In this document: in pieces, positions 1 through 10,153 of the stretch
How positions within the stretch are numbered: the first letter of the stretch is position 1
Layout of the letters: each line of letters starts with the position of its first letter
Assembly: GCF_963675165.1 (NCBI RefSeq)
Contig: NC_087385.1
Coordinates: forward strand, 5,929,412-5,951,911
DNA from: Halichondria panicea
Taxonomy: Eukaryota > Porifera > Demospongiae > Suberitida > Halichondriidae
DNA length: 22,500 bases
Direction of reading: 5' to 3'
Made by a program: the position numbers and the translations under genes
The notes under the pieces: generated by a model
Told to the model about the DNA's origin: nothing
The model's input: the letters and a program-made list of their open reading frames with translations, nothing else
The model's database searches: none

Positions 1-258
1 TGTCCACAATGTAACTGTTGGTGCTCACTGAATGCACTTTGTCAGTAAACTGCTAACTGCATGTGCCTTTGCGAGTAAGCATCGATCTAATGTCTATTCC
101 CAAATCTCATGTGTATGTGTGTGTACAATGTACATGTATAATTATGTAGGACCGTACTTGAGTTTGAAATATTGATCAGCTCTAATTAAGCCCAAGCGTA
201 TGATGAGAGTTTTGGTCTCTTTTGATGGTCCCATTACAATAACCCACCTGTTTCACAG

Positions 259-2667
259 AGTCCTGAGATTCGCAAGTACAAGCGCAAGTTCAGTGGTGAG
301 ATCTTGTGTGGAGCACTGTGGGGGGTCAACCTCCTGGTCGGTACTGACAACGGACTCTTGTTACTGGACAGAAGTGGACACGGAAAAGGTGAGCAAAGCG
401 GCGTAAAATATAGTTCCCCGATATACTGATACTGATATCATATATATTGTAATGCATAATGTTTTAATTTGCTCCATCCTTTCTTTGTCAGTGTTTCCTC
501 TGATCAACCGGAGAAGGTTCTCTCAGATTGAGGTACTGGAGGGGCTCAATGTGCTGGTGTGTATCAATGGCCGTAAGAACAAGCTACGTGTCTACTACCT
601 TTCCTGGCTCAGGAACAAGATTCTCAAGGGAGATGATGTGAGGAAGAAACAATTGCAGTTACTGTATAGCCTCATGCCTCATGTTTGTGTGTGTGTCTAA
701 TGTACTTGGCCATTTCAGACAAGGCTGATTATTTGGAGAAAATGTCTCTCAACTTAGTATAATGTTTACCTAGGCTATGCTACATGTACTTCTATGTGTT
801 ATGTGGATTGACTGTACTTGTTGTGTATGTGATGCAGTTTGAGTCTGGGCACAAGGTGAGGAATGGCTATGTGTCTGTAGGAGACCTGGAGCAATGCATA
901 CACTACAACGTTGGTGAGTGGGTATCCAGTCATACACTACTGACACCAAATTTGCTGCTCTTCAGATATTGCGTGTGTACTGTTTGCTTAACCATGCCCC
1001 CCCCCCCACAGTTCAACATGATAGAATGAAGTTCCTGTGTATTGGCACTACAACGGGAGTGGAGGTGTACGCTTGGGCCCAGAAACCATACTCAAAGTTC
1101 ATGGGCTTCAAGGTAAGAGTCTGCACACACAGGCAATGTGTAGCTATGAGATCACGACGAATGGCAGCTGTGGCCACATTCCAGCTAGTCTATGAATATG
1201 CCTGAAAAAACAATTTGTATAAAGTTCCAGTAGTAAAAAAAATCATTCTCCCTGCAGTCATTTCATGACCTCCCCCAAAAGCCAGTGCTGGTAGACATGG
1301 TGTGTGAGACCAACAACAGAACCAAGGTCCTCTACGCATCCAGCGTCGGTTAGTGTACCTCATAATCACCCGCTATTTGTGTTTGTAATTACATATCAGA
1401 TTGTTTTACCTCTTAATTGAGTCCTAGCTGCCTCTAGCCAAAATGGTAATTTAATAAGCCCAAAGTGTCAGCCATTATCCTTTGATTAGAGTTGAATGGG
1501 TTTAATTGGCGTCCTCCCAGCTAATTGTGCTTTACCTCTACTCATGATTGTCATGTGACTATTGATGTGATGATTGTACACCAGGTTTCCATGGCATTGA
1601 TCTGGATACGGGTGCTGTGCAAGACTTGTTCCTACCGAACCCCTCTCGTGGTATCATCAAACCCCACGCCATCATCACCCTACCTCGCTCTGAGGGGATG
1701 GAGCTACTGCTCTGCTTTGACAGTGAGTGTAGTGTGTCCATTAGCCAAGAGGAACTGCTATTATGTATGTATGTGGGTAGGGGTAACCCAACCCTCCCCT
1801 TCATGTGTTGTCTCAAAGTCAGAGGAGGTCCGACATGCGTGCACGAATCACTACAAGTGTTAGTGTATTTCGCCTGGACATATCACGTGGCCGCAATTAC
1901 ATCAATGCACTGATCAAGTAGCCTGACCTATCTATACTCTGTAGCTAGTTTTGACATGATTGTGACTCACTAAGCATATGATGCACATTACTTCTCAATA
2001 CTAGTCTTGTATTACTAACATCCTCTCTCTCTCTCTCTGTGTGTACCCAGATGAAGGTGTCTATGTCAACTCTAATGGAGGACAGGTAAAGGACTCTAGG
2101 TTGCAATGGGGAGAGGTTCCTTCTTCCATAGGTGAGCCACGTGTACTGTGTGTGTACATACCTACCTTCATGTGATTATTGCAACATGTTTCTGTATAAT
2201 GAACCCCCCCCCTCCTCCTCATACAGCTCTAATTGGTGACTCCCACGTCATGGGTTGGGGTAGCAAGGCCATCGAGATTAGAGCAGTGGAGAACGGACAG
2301 CTGGACGGAGTGTTTATGCACAAGAGGATACAAAAACTTCGGTTTCTCTGCGAGAGGAACGATAAGGTGAAAACCCATCACTGATCAGTATATAGCCATG
2401 TGTCCAAAGCTTCCCATGTCCCATTCCTACTGTTCCTACGTGTAGTTCTCATGACTACATGTAGTTACCCTAATAGTGACAGTTTAGTCCATTTACATGT
2501 TTGTAGGCTAATTGAGCATACAAATAGAAGAGTAGTTACAATCTTCCATATGTTTACATAATTATACCACACACACACACACACACACACAGGTCTTCTT
2601 TGCCAGTATCCGCTCCTCCAGTAGCAGCCAAGTGTACTTCATGGCCCTGAACAGAAGACTAGTCTAA
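259..2667 (+). CDS. MAP4K4/TNIK/MINK1 (misshapen)-type kinase, C-terminal CNH domain, 5' part off window
   Basis: Exons 259-388, 492-637, 838-913, 1012-1112, 1258-1348, 1585-1722, 2051-2131, 2227-2366 and 2593-2667 join in phase to 325 residues ending in a TAA. The encoded chain is the citron-homology (CNH) beta-propeller of germinal-centre kinases. It reads [11 protein letters not shown], then [94 protein letters not shown] and a short tail ending LNRRLV. This closely follows the vertebrate TNIK/MINK1/MAP4K4 C terminus, where the CNH domain binds small GTPases such as Rap2 and the whole kinase feeds JNK and cytoskeletal signalling. The N-terminal Ste20-type kinase domain and linker would lie left of base 1, so kinase activity cannot be judged here. 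Bases 1-258 look like intron. Vertebrates have three paralogues; this could be their single ancestor-like copy. Assignment to the subfamily is firm; exact orthology is inferred. Confidence 0.93.
1723..2050 (+). other. Longest intron of the CNH gene (328 bp)
   Basis: The GT donor after the LLLCFD exon and the CAG acceptor at 2048-2050 bound this intron. It is one of the few gene-free stretches above 300 bp. Just before the acceptor is a CT-rich run (about 2021-2038) that would serve as the polypyrimidine tract. No other element is recognisable. Confidence 0.7.
2568..2592 (+). repeat. (CA)n microsatellite forming a 3' splice site
   Basis: About 12 CA units run directly into the AG acceptor of the last exon of the CNH gene. 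The repeat replaces a conventional pyrimidine tract. Confidence 0.9.
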
Positions 2668-3138
2668 TGGTCCTGTTCTACATGTCTTGTTTCTTTGCCG
2701 TTAATTTGCCAGATTATTCTTATAATAATTATCAAGAACCTAAGTTGTTATGCATGTGCATTAATTTTAAATGAATGGTCAGCAAACCATACTAAACAGC
2801 ACAGCACCCTCTGTGTACGTGTTACTTTTTAGTAACTGTGTAGTCAGACTTGTATAGTGTTATTATGAATGTACTTGTTTTTTTTTCTGTTATGTTTTAT
2901 CTGAGCACATATAAACACCATCCTTAGTGTATTTATACATGATGTGAATAATATTGGGCATAATTATGATAAACCTGGTAATTACGGTCAAACAAATAAA
3001 CACTAATCAGCCTATACATAAATATGGTAAAGGTCGTCAAACATACAACATCAACGCAAAAAAACAGTCAGCTAAGCGTAGAGCCCTACACAACACACAC
3101 ACACATTTCACTAGAAGTTCCACACACACACACACTAG
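2668..3138. other. Tail-to-tail intergenic region between the CNH kinase and ATG3
   Basis: About 470 bp of AT-rich sequence lies between two convergent stop codons, so it holds the 3' UTRs of both genes. An AATAAA at 2995-3000 on the plus strand is a candidate polyadenylation signal for the kinase gene. Short CA runs occur at about 3091-3104 and 3121-3134. No coding potential is visible. Confidence 0.6.
2995..3000 (+). terminator. Candidate polyadenylation signal AATAAA (CNH kinase gene)
   Basis: A canonical AATAAA lies about 330 bp after the kinase stop codon, in the convergent intergenic region. It is the first exact hexamer that I found downstream of the stop. Confidence 0.45.
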
Positions 3139-4426
3139 CTATGCAGAAGTGATGGCAATCTGTTGAGTGAAGTCGTACTCGATGGTAGGTATGACAACCT
3201 GTACGAACTTGAGGAAGACGAGCAGGTAAGAGTGGACCTCCAGCTCCCGCCCGTCCTCCTCCATCATCGTCATTATTTTCTTCATTACCTGGTGGTGTGT
3301 TTGGGATAGGTGGTACATTAGTGGACTAAATTGGAGGGTAGCAAAAAATTATGTGAAAAAATTCCTGTGTATGGGGATATGAGAACATTTATTGTCTAGG
3401 CATTGCTTACAACTGTGTGGAGATTGTTACACGATTGGTAGTGTGTGTGTGTGGGGGGGGGGGGGATCACCTCAGCATGCCTGCAGGGGTGCACTGACAT
3501 TCTGGGAGGAGGGGGCAGGTGTGGGTGAGTCTCCAGAGTCACCGTCTTGTTTAGATGATCCTGCAAAAAGAATAACAGTTAATTTCTAGAACAAACACTG
3601 TCACTAAATCAGCATTTTGAGCTGAAATAAGTAAGCACTGTGCTCCAGTTACCTGACTGACGTCCTCATACGTCTCATCGTCATTGAGTGGCTTCTGGTT
3701 CTCGTTGTACCCAAACAGCCAGAGTCGAGGGGTCCGGTACAAGTTATCGTAGGTGATCTGTAGGTCATAAGTACGAGTGGAGAGTATTCCAATCTCATCT
3801 GCATTGTCTTTTGATTTAGGGACTGGAACAGGATTGGCCGGTAGAGCAGCCTACAAGTGGAGGAGGGGGGGGGGGGGGGGGGCAAATCAGCTAGTCAAAT
3901 AGTGAATTCTACTTGGGAAATAAAATAGCATTCATGATAGCAATACAAACTGAAACAGTACAACTATGAGACATAGCACTTCTACTAACGCACAGGGTCA
4001 TCCCCTTCATCAAGATCATAGTCATCTATATCCAGGGCCGGACCCGAGTCAGTGTCTGAGTCATCATCCTCTGCTCCCATACCTCCCACCAACGGCATGT
4101 CTGGCTTATCAACCTTCACCGTCTTCTCTTTGACATCGTCCATCTTCATCTCTGACATCTTTTCCACATTTTTATCGAGAGCTACAGAGGAAGTAAAAAT
4201 GGTAACTACTTGTGTGCATAATTGCTATACAATACCACGCACAGTAAACAATACTATAGGCTATGTGTATAGATAGAGTGCTCACAATAGTGTACACTGA
4301 CTTACTGACTCCGTGGTGAGTGTCCACCCAACCCTCGTCCTCATCATCATTCCCCTCCAACTGAATCAACTTCTCGTTCTCAGGGATCACTCTCATCTGA
4401 CTGCATCGTCTGTAACAGGGCACTGT

Positions 4427-4483
<57 letters not shown>

Positions 4484-5009
4484 ATGCGTGTGTGTGTGTG
4501 TGGAGGATGGTGAAGTATGCTTATTATAATATATCCAACACAAATCATCAAAGTGTTATTTGTCAATTAGAACATATTAGAGTGAGAAGAAGATAACAGT
4601 GTGCTATATGTATACGTAATCAAAAAGACACACTATTCACTCACCATTCTTGGTGACCAGGAACTGCTTGTCTGGGTTAAGATAGGACTTTTGCTTGGAA
4701 GCTTCTCCAGAAGCCCTGCGATGCATATAAACTATAAGCAAATATTTCTAGTCTACAGTTCCTCACCAGCTCCAGGTGGGGCAGTGGTGAACGAGGAAGT
4801 CACCGGCTAACATGAACTCATCTGGAGTGATCTTCCCACTCTCCTTGAACTCAGTTTTCTGTCCGTGCAGAGGTACATACAATGTGTGTATACATGGTAT
4901 GCATTTAATACTTGGATATATCCACCTGCAGAATAGGAGTAATGGAGTCTCTGAACTCTCTAGCATGACTCTTGACTTTGTTCACTATGTTCTGGATCCC
5001 ACTTGCCAT
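3139..5009 (-). CDS. ATG3: ATG3, E2-like enzyme of ATG8/LC3 lipidation
   Basis: Minus-strand exons in order: 5009-4926, 4858-4767, 4715-4645, 4422-4306, 4181-3994, 3850-3653, 3560-3471 and 3288-3139. They give 329 residues, against about 314 in human ATG3. The enzyme takes ATG8/LC3 from ATG7 and transfers it to phosphatidylethanolamine during autophagosome formation. Family landmarks in order are [27 protein letters not shown], an acidic [12 protein letters not shown] patch, an Asp/Glu-rich flexible insert (about residues 150-185), [13 protein letters not shown], the catalytic HPC motif with Cys at about 276, and the C-terminal [17 protein letters not shown] segment. The acidic insert is where the ATG7/ATG12-binding flexible region sits in yeast and human. 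The start ATG follows a plausible N-terminal amphipathic helix, [13 protein letters not shown]. Nothing is broken; the gene looks functional. Confidence 0.96.
3865..3882 (-). repeat. Poly-G/poly-C run of 18 at an ATG3 splice acceptor
   Basis: Eighteen consecutive G on the plus strand are C on the transcribed strand. They lie just upstream of the AG acceptor of ATG3 exon 3850-3653, so the homopolymer acts as part of its pyrimidine tract. Length here is likely polymorphic or error-prone in assembly. Confidence 0.85.
4428..4502 (-). repeat. (TG)n microsatellite in ATG3 intron
   Basis: Uninterrupted TG dinucleotides span 4428-4482, followed by a short CATGCG break and more TG to about 4502. On the gene strand it is a long CA repeat ending beside the AG acceptor of exon 4422-4306, which encodes PCYRRC. 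It lies entirely in the intron. Confidence 0.95.
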
Positions 5010-5212
5010 GGTTAGAAAAACAGCTAGCTAGCTAACTAGAAGATGCTTTATCACTGCCTTGATCAATACTGTGTAGGCCACCACACCCACTTTATTTTCT
5101 GCCGACTCATGCAAAAGACAGCTACCCACGTGGCAATTCTGAGAGTTTTAGAGTTGTTCTGCTCCTGCATGCTATATCTAGTGCAAAGCTCTCCAGTCCT
5201 GGAAGCAGAAGC
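5010..5212. promoter_or_regulatory. Shared divergent promoter region, ATG3 / NUDC
   Basis: Only 203 bp separate the start codons of ATG3 (minus) and NUDC (plus), so both promoters and 5' UTRs must lie here unless there are untranslated upstream exons. A GCTAGCTAGCTAAC run is present at about 5024-5037. No clear TATA box was identified. Confidence 0.6.
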
Positions 5213-7034
5213 ATGGCTGATGATCAAGATGAGGGGAAGTTTGACGGTCTACTTCTGAGTATGGCCCAGCAGCATTCTGGAGGAATCACCGATGTAAGAC
5301 CCTGATGGAGAATGCAAGCTTGATCAAACATTTGTCAATCCTCACTCGTATTGTACACATGCATGCAGCTTCTGGGCACGTTCTTCAGCTTTTTGAGGAG
5401 AAAGACAGATTTCTTCACTGGTGCTGGCAAAACTCAAGCAGAGAAGGTGAGAGCTGATGGATGTGGATAGCTCCTCGATCATCGTACAATATTGATAGGT
5501 AACATTGGAAGTGCTTAGAAAGCAACAGAAACTGGCTGAAGAGGAGGAGGTGTGTACATGTAGCATTCGTTTAGTTTATTGTTGTGTGTGGTAGGAGAAG
5601 CCAAAGCCAAAAAAGGCAAAGCCAGCTAAGAAAGTCGAGGCTGCTAAGAAGGTTAAGCAGCCTCTCTCTCCAACGTCTGTGGAGAAAGAACCAGAGATCG
5701 CAGAGGTTAGCAACTGATTTGTAGACTGTGGAAAATGTTCCCTACCAGACAAAATACTTATCTGAATCTACACTGCTTTCCCCAGATAACGGACGAGGAA
5801 GCCAAGCAGATTGAAGAGGAGGAAAAAAAGAGAAAGGAAAAGAGCACTCAAGACAGTACAGTACCTCCTAAAACTGAAAATGCTGAAAAGGTGATGTAAA
5901 TTACCTTCTAATCTAGTAGCCGTGGAATGGCCATCATATTGCACTACTCTATGATATGGATAAGATTTCTATCGTACTGGTGTTGCACTCCCACAGAGCG
6001 ACAGTGAGGAGGAAGATGAGGATGCTAAAGGAAAGATGAAACCTAACAGTGGCAATGGAGGGGATCTGCCAAATTACAAGTGGACTCAGGTACGATGTAT
6101 AATTATGCTGAACTTGAGAATGTTTTAAAATATAATTTTCTCCCCTATAATTATGCTTACCCTTATCAGACGCTGACTGAAGTGGAGGTTAGTTGAGTGG
6201 CTGTTATCTCTGTAATGAACTGAGCTCATTGTACCAACAGATTCGTGTTCCATCTGGCCTCTCTGTGCCAATCAGGAGTAGGGACTTGACAGTGGACATT
6301 CAACCCAAGGCAAGTCGCGATTCCTAGTCAAACCTTCCGTTTACCCATCACTCCATTTTTCTTTGCAGAAAATAAAGGTTCAAGTCAAAGGTCAAGAGGC
6401 CATCATTGATGGAGAGTTGTATAACAAAGTGAGTTTGTCGTATGTTATAATCTACCTATTTAAATAATTATATAGGTTAAAGTTGAAGATTGTTTTTGGA
6501 CTCTCGAAGATCGTGAAGTGGTCATTATCCACCTAGAAAAGGTTTGAACTAGCTACTACGTGTAATTATAGTCAGGCTTTCGTTGTATTACAGCAAAACA
6601 ACATGGAATGGTGGAGTAGGATTGTCACAACTGACCCAGAAGTCAACACTAAGAAAGTACAGCCAGAGAACTCAAAGGTACAGACTGTAGCAAAACACCT
6701 GTTTGGAATGTCTAAGTGTAAATGGATATTCTCTGCAGCTATCAGATTTGGATGGTGAGACGAGGGGAATGGTGGAGAAGATGATGTACGATCAGAGACA
6801 AAAGGAGGTGGGTAAACTCAATACTTCTCTAAGCTTGTTGTGCAATGTACTGCATGTGCACACATTTTTCAGATGGGTTTGCCTACATCAGATGAGCAGA
6901 AGAAAGAAGATGTACTAAAAAAGTAAGCTATGTCAGCATCGACATTATTGGCTGGTTAATTTTATTATTTATTCTAATACAGGTTCATGGAACAACACCC
7001 AGAAATGGATTTCTCCAAAGCCAAGATAAACTGA
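5213..7034 (+). CDS. NUDC: NUDC, nuclear distribution protein C (CS-domain co-chaperone)
   Basis: Exons 5213-5293, 5369-5446, 5499-5549, 5595-5705, 5786-5890, 5997-6089, 6170-6187, 6241-6309, 6369-6428, 6476-6541, 6594-6677, 6739-6807, 6873-6922 and 6983-7034 give 328 residues (human 331). The protein is an Hsp90-linked co-chaperone of the dynein/LIS1 pathway. The N-terminal helix reads [15 protein letters not shown] and [13 protein letters not shown] Lys/Glu-rich coiled segment follows (about 70-160), then [14 protein letters not shown] opening the CS domain, [32 protein letters not shown], and a conserved tail with [20 protein letters not shown] and MDFSKAKIN. Exon 3 (starting VTLEVLRK) has a pyrimidine-poor acceptor and is the least certain boundary. 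The gene holds an 18-nt microexon (6170-6187) and a GC-AG intron (6310-6368). Confidence 0.95.
6310..6368 (+). other. GC-AG intron in NUDC
   Basis: Exon 6241-6309 ends CCCAAG and is followed by GCAAGT rather than GTAAGT; the acceptor TTTGCAG ends at 6368. No GT in the right phase is available, and joining at GC restores the NUDC CS-domain sequence without gap or stop. The donor AAG|GCAAGT matches the known GC-AG class consensus. Confidence 0.85.
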
Positions 7035-7143
7035 TTGTTAAAACAATGACTAATTAATGACAATGGTTCATGTCACTGATTTATGTTATTTGTTGTAATT
7101 ATTATAATTATTATTGTTCCGAGTGCCTTGAATGAAGTATTGT

Positions 7144-8588
7144 TCACTTTGTGATGATTTTGTCCCAAATACCCCTGCAAATTGGGAACAATAAAATAGT
7201 GTACATACCCGATTCCTCGTGTGTACTTACCGGAAGTTCTCTGCAAAGCCTTGTATCTGGAGCTGTTCCCATAACGCCCCTTTCCACTTCTAAAAGTATA
7301 ATTATTATTAGGGCATTGGGAGAGTAGTCATGATTATGCTGTACCTCAATTTCTTGTAGTAGATGCTCACTATGTCTCTGGTACTTCTGAGTTTCAATCT
7401 GTAGAGACGATAGTCATGTCATAATGATTGCGTTACACTCCACTGTAATTACAGCGCTACCTCGGCCTCTCTCAGGCACTGCTCCAGGTTGTGACACACT
7501 GATAATGGGATCTTCCCCTTCCTATGGTAGATGGTGGTGGCTATGGCTTGCCTCTCCTCAGCTATCTGAATGTAAGTGGTGGTACATTTGTAGGCTCCTT
7601 TGAAATGTTTGCAGAGACCTACTTTTAATTGGAGGCTTTCTACTTGAGTTGCATAGTCTTGTACATGTGTGGAAGAGGTGTAAGGGGAGACTGGGTGGTT
7701 CTTCAGGGAGTCTGTTGGGTACAGTAAATCACATAATATTATAATTATTTTGATACTCACCTATCCTTGCCATTTCTTGATGCTTGCGATGCGTATGATG
7801 TTCTTTTTCTTTGCTTAGCTCTTCTCTCAACCTGAACAGAAGAAAGCCGTACAGTTGCTGTGCATGTGATCATGATTGTTAAAGTTATTGTACCTATTGT
7901 TGTCCTGTAGGAGGACTCTTGATTCCACCTCTAGGTGATGAAGTTGCTTTTTTAGCTGAAGTAGATCTTTAGAGGTTCCCTTCTCGTCAGGAGTGCTTAG
8001 TGAGAGATCTTGAGTGATACTCCTGGTTGGTTCGTATTCTTGTTGCTGGCTTACAGCTGTCATAAGGTACTGATTGTATATGTTCTGAGAAATCAATAGT
8101 CAACAAAATAGGCTCTAAGATGGGTACCACAGCTTACTTGTATCTCGTTCAATAGTGGTGAGAATGCTCCACTTGTCTTCACTATCTCCTCGAAAGCATC
8201 ACGGTATTCTGATAGACGATCAAATGACACCGTCTTTTTTTGGTCTCCCTTTAAACTCTTGAGACGCTGTAGATACGAATACAGTACATATAGCTATAGT
8301 TCAAATCACTTCGTTATAGCTAATATTTACCTCATTCAACTGCCTTGATATTCTGTCCAAGTCATTGGTGGTTTTAAGCGCATTTCTAACATGAGCTTTG
8401 GATCTCTGCAAGCCATTTCTGTCAAACTCCCTCAAGCTGCTGTATCTCTCAGCCTTTGTGGCTGCAGATCTAGATGTGAGATGAGGTAGACCAAAGGGGG
8501 GAGGGGCTGGCTCTCTGGGGGATCTTCCTGAGACACTCTTATGATGAATAGACGGCAGGTAATGCACAGGGCCTTGGGTTTGCTCCAT
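7144..8588 (-). CDS. Coiled-coil protein of unknown function, possible TSNAXIP1-N-like segment
   Basis: Minus-strand exons 8588-8331, 8266-8138, 8084-7894, 7831-7761, 7711-7623, 7565-7461, 7398-7345, 7289-7231 and 7174-7144 join in phase to 328 residues. The N-terminal 60 residues are Pro/Ser/Arg-rich and probably disordered. A helical part follows: DRLSEYRDAFEEIVKTSGAF then SPLLNEIQNIYNQYL (about 100-145). Next come a coiled coil (LLQLKKQLHHLEVESRVLLQ, about 170-215) and a second helical stretch near the end (LEQCLREAEIETQKYQRHSE). The motif F..I....GAFSPLL..I...Y resembles, from memory, the N-terminal domain of translin-associated-factor-X-interacting proteins. That match is weak and the gene has no firm name. 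The start is the ATG inside CATCATGG; an upstream ATG at 8752 opens a different frame. The last exon codes only nine residues and a stop. Confidence 0.72.
7190..7195 (+). terminator. Candidate polyadenylation signal AATAAA (NUDC)
   Basis: This is the first AATAAA after the NUDC stop (7034), 156 bp downstream. It lies past the stop codon of the opposing coiled-coil gene (7144-7146), so a NUDC transcript ending here would overlap that gene's last exon in antisense. Confidence 0.6.
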
Positions 8589-8784
8589 GATGCTGATGCA
8601 GTAGATCTACCCCCAGTAGCAGGAAAGTAGCTTTTGATACTAAAAGGGTGATGCTTGGGTAATGGTTTCCAGGGTAATGTGACATCACCGTTTGCCAGTT
8701 CAGCAGATATTAAACTGATCGTCAAGTCCTCTGATCGATCCTCCACTGACACCTTTTATCTGGACTGGCAAACAGGGTCTATAG
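8589..8784. promoter_or_regulatory. Shared divergent promoter region, coiled-coil gene / RCAN
   Basis: The two start codons are 196 bp apart in opposite directions. On the minus strand most of this space is also open from an upstream ATG at 8752, in a frame different from the coiled-coil gene. A TCTGATCGATCC tract occurs near 8730. No TATA box is evident. Confidence 0.5.
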
Positions 8785-9869
8785 ATGTCTCAAGTAGAGA
8801 AGAGTTTATCTACTGCCAGTTTCTGGGTGGCTAGAGTGCCAGAGAGTGTCTACTCCACTGACCCAGTCATATCTCTCAGAGTGAGTTCAATTCAAGGATT
8901 AAGTTTTATATAAACCATCTTTGCACAGTCTGAGTTTGAGGTGATCTTCAGAGCCTATGATGAGAATGTTCAGTTCAACTATTTGAGGAGTTTCAACCGT
9001 GTCCGTGTTACATTCTCCTCTGTACCCCTGGCTGAGCAGGCTAGGGCCACTCTCAACAATTGTAGATTTCAAGGGACCGATCTCAAAGTACGACCTGTCG
9101 TTGTAAGTCATTAATAATGCAGTACAACAAGATAGATAGATAGAAATTCATTTTCATTTGAATAGGACAACAACAAGCAATGTGTACCGTAAATTCTAGC
9201 TATTATACAAGTAAGTCCAAACATTAATTATAAGACAAGGCAAGACCTGTGGCTTAGATGTAGAAGACGGTATGCATACCATTAGCTACTCCTATGTATA
9301 TTCACTAATATCCTCCCTGTCCAGCCTATCAAGATTGGTGCTGCCACACTGGGGGTACCAGAGAAGACCAAGCAGTTCCTCATTTCTCCTCCTGCCTCCC
9401 CTCCAGTCGGCTGGGAACAGTCAGCCGAGGCCCAGCCTTGTGTGGATTTCACCCTTGTCACTGCCCTAGCCAGCCTCCAGCTACCAGGTACTCTCCCTCT
9501 GAGCATTGGTTAGGGTACAAGGTGTGTACAAGGAAGTGTACTGTGTACACAAAGATCCATAATGTTCACTAGGATTCATAAAAATGTGGAATAGTGTAAG
9601 CTTATGATAGACCTACGTAATGACAATGAGTATAATGTGACATTTTTGTGCATTATTCCCAATGTATTATTTTTCTCACAGGTGACTGTCATGAAGTGCA
9701 TGAAGGGTCGCCCTCCACCCCCAGTATATTCGTGGTCACTCCAGACGATGGCATGGAGACTGAGCTAGTACCAAGTGTTCTCAGGGACGAGAAGGAAAGA
9801 GAAACGATTAGCATGGCAGCATTGCCTCGTTCTGTTGTACAAACATCTAGACCTCCCTCGAAATCATAG
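8785..9869 (+). CDS. RCAN / calcipressin, regulator of calcineurin
   Basis: Exons 8785-8880, 8929-9102, 9325-9487 and 9682-9869 give 206 residues, the usual RCAN length. RCAN proteins bind and modulate the Ca2+/calmodulin phosphatase calcineurin. An RRM-like N-terminal domain (about 12-92) includes the family stretch FNYLRSFNRVRVTF. The signature KQFLISPPASPPVGWE (about 106-121) is the SP-repeat that is phosphorylated and competes with calcineurin substrates. A PSIFVV motif (158-163) fits the PxIxIT-type docking site, and QTSRPP near the C terminus fits the TxxP motif. All calcineurin-contact elements are therefore present. Vertebrates have three paralogues; this looks like a single ancestral type. 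The last intron is the loosest (194 bp) but joins in phase. Confidence 0.94.
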
Positions 9870-9908
9870 TCATCATCCTGTTTTACGTTTTGTCATACAC
9901 ATGAACTG

Positions 9909-10000
9909 CTATATAAGGGCGGCGATTACTCAAAAATTAATGGCCACTAATAAGAGGGCGGCATAATTACAATTGTGGAGTACCTCAATTATAAGGCGGC
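9909..10000. repeat. Three spaced copies of a TAAG(AG)GGCGGC motif, with TATATAAG
   Basis: Between RCAN and RagA, three similar strings occur about 40 bp apart: ATAAGGGCGGC (9913-9923), TAAGAGGGCGGC (9951-9962) and ATAAGGCGGC (9991-10000). The first overlaps a TATATAAG box-like string at 9911-9918. They could be promoter elements of RagA (ATG at 10154) or the remnant of a dispersed tandem-type repeat. Confidence 0.5.
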
Positions 10001-10153
10001 CTATATTCAAGGCTACTGGAGCTAACACCATGTTCTCCATTTAGAAAGTTTGTCACATGATTTTACCATAACCACAAGCTCTCAGCTAACTGCTCTATCT
10101 CTGTCCTCTCTCCTACTACTGGTACTCTGCAGCCCAGACTAAAGGACCCAATC

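Noticed and set aside
3392-3589. 65-residue plus-strand ORF with Gly-rich and Pro/Glu-rich parts
   Set aside because: It is antisense to the catalytic-Cys exon of ATG3, and the poly-Gly comes from a poly-G run.
4172-4543. 123-residue minus-strand ORF with a long Thr-His run
   Set aside because: The Thr-His run is the CA microsatellite read in frame. Only 4306-4422 is a real ATG3 exon; the rest is intron.
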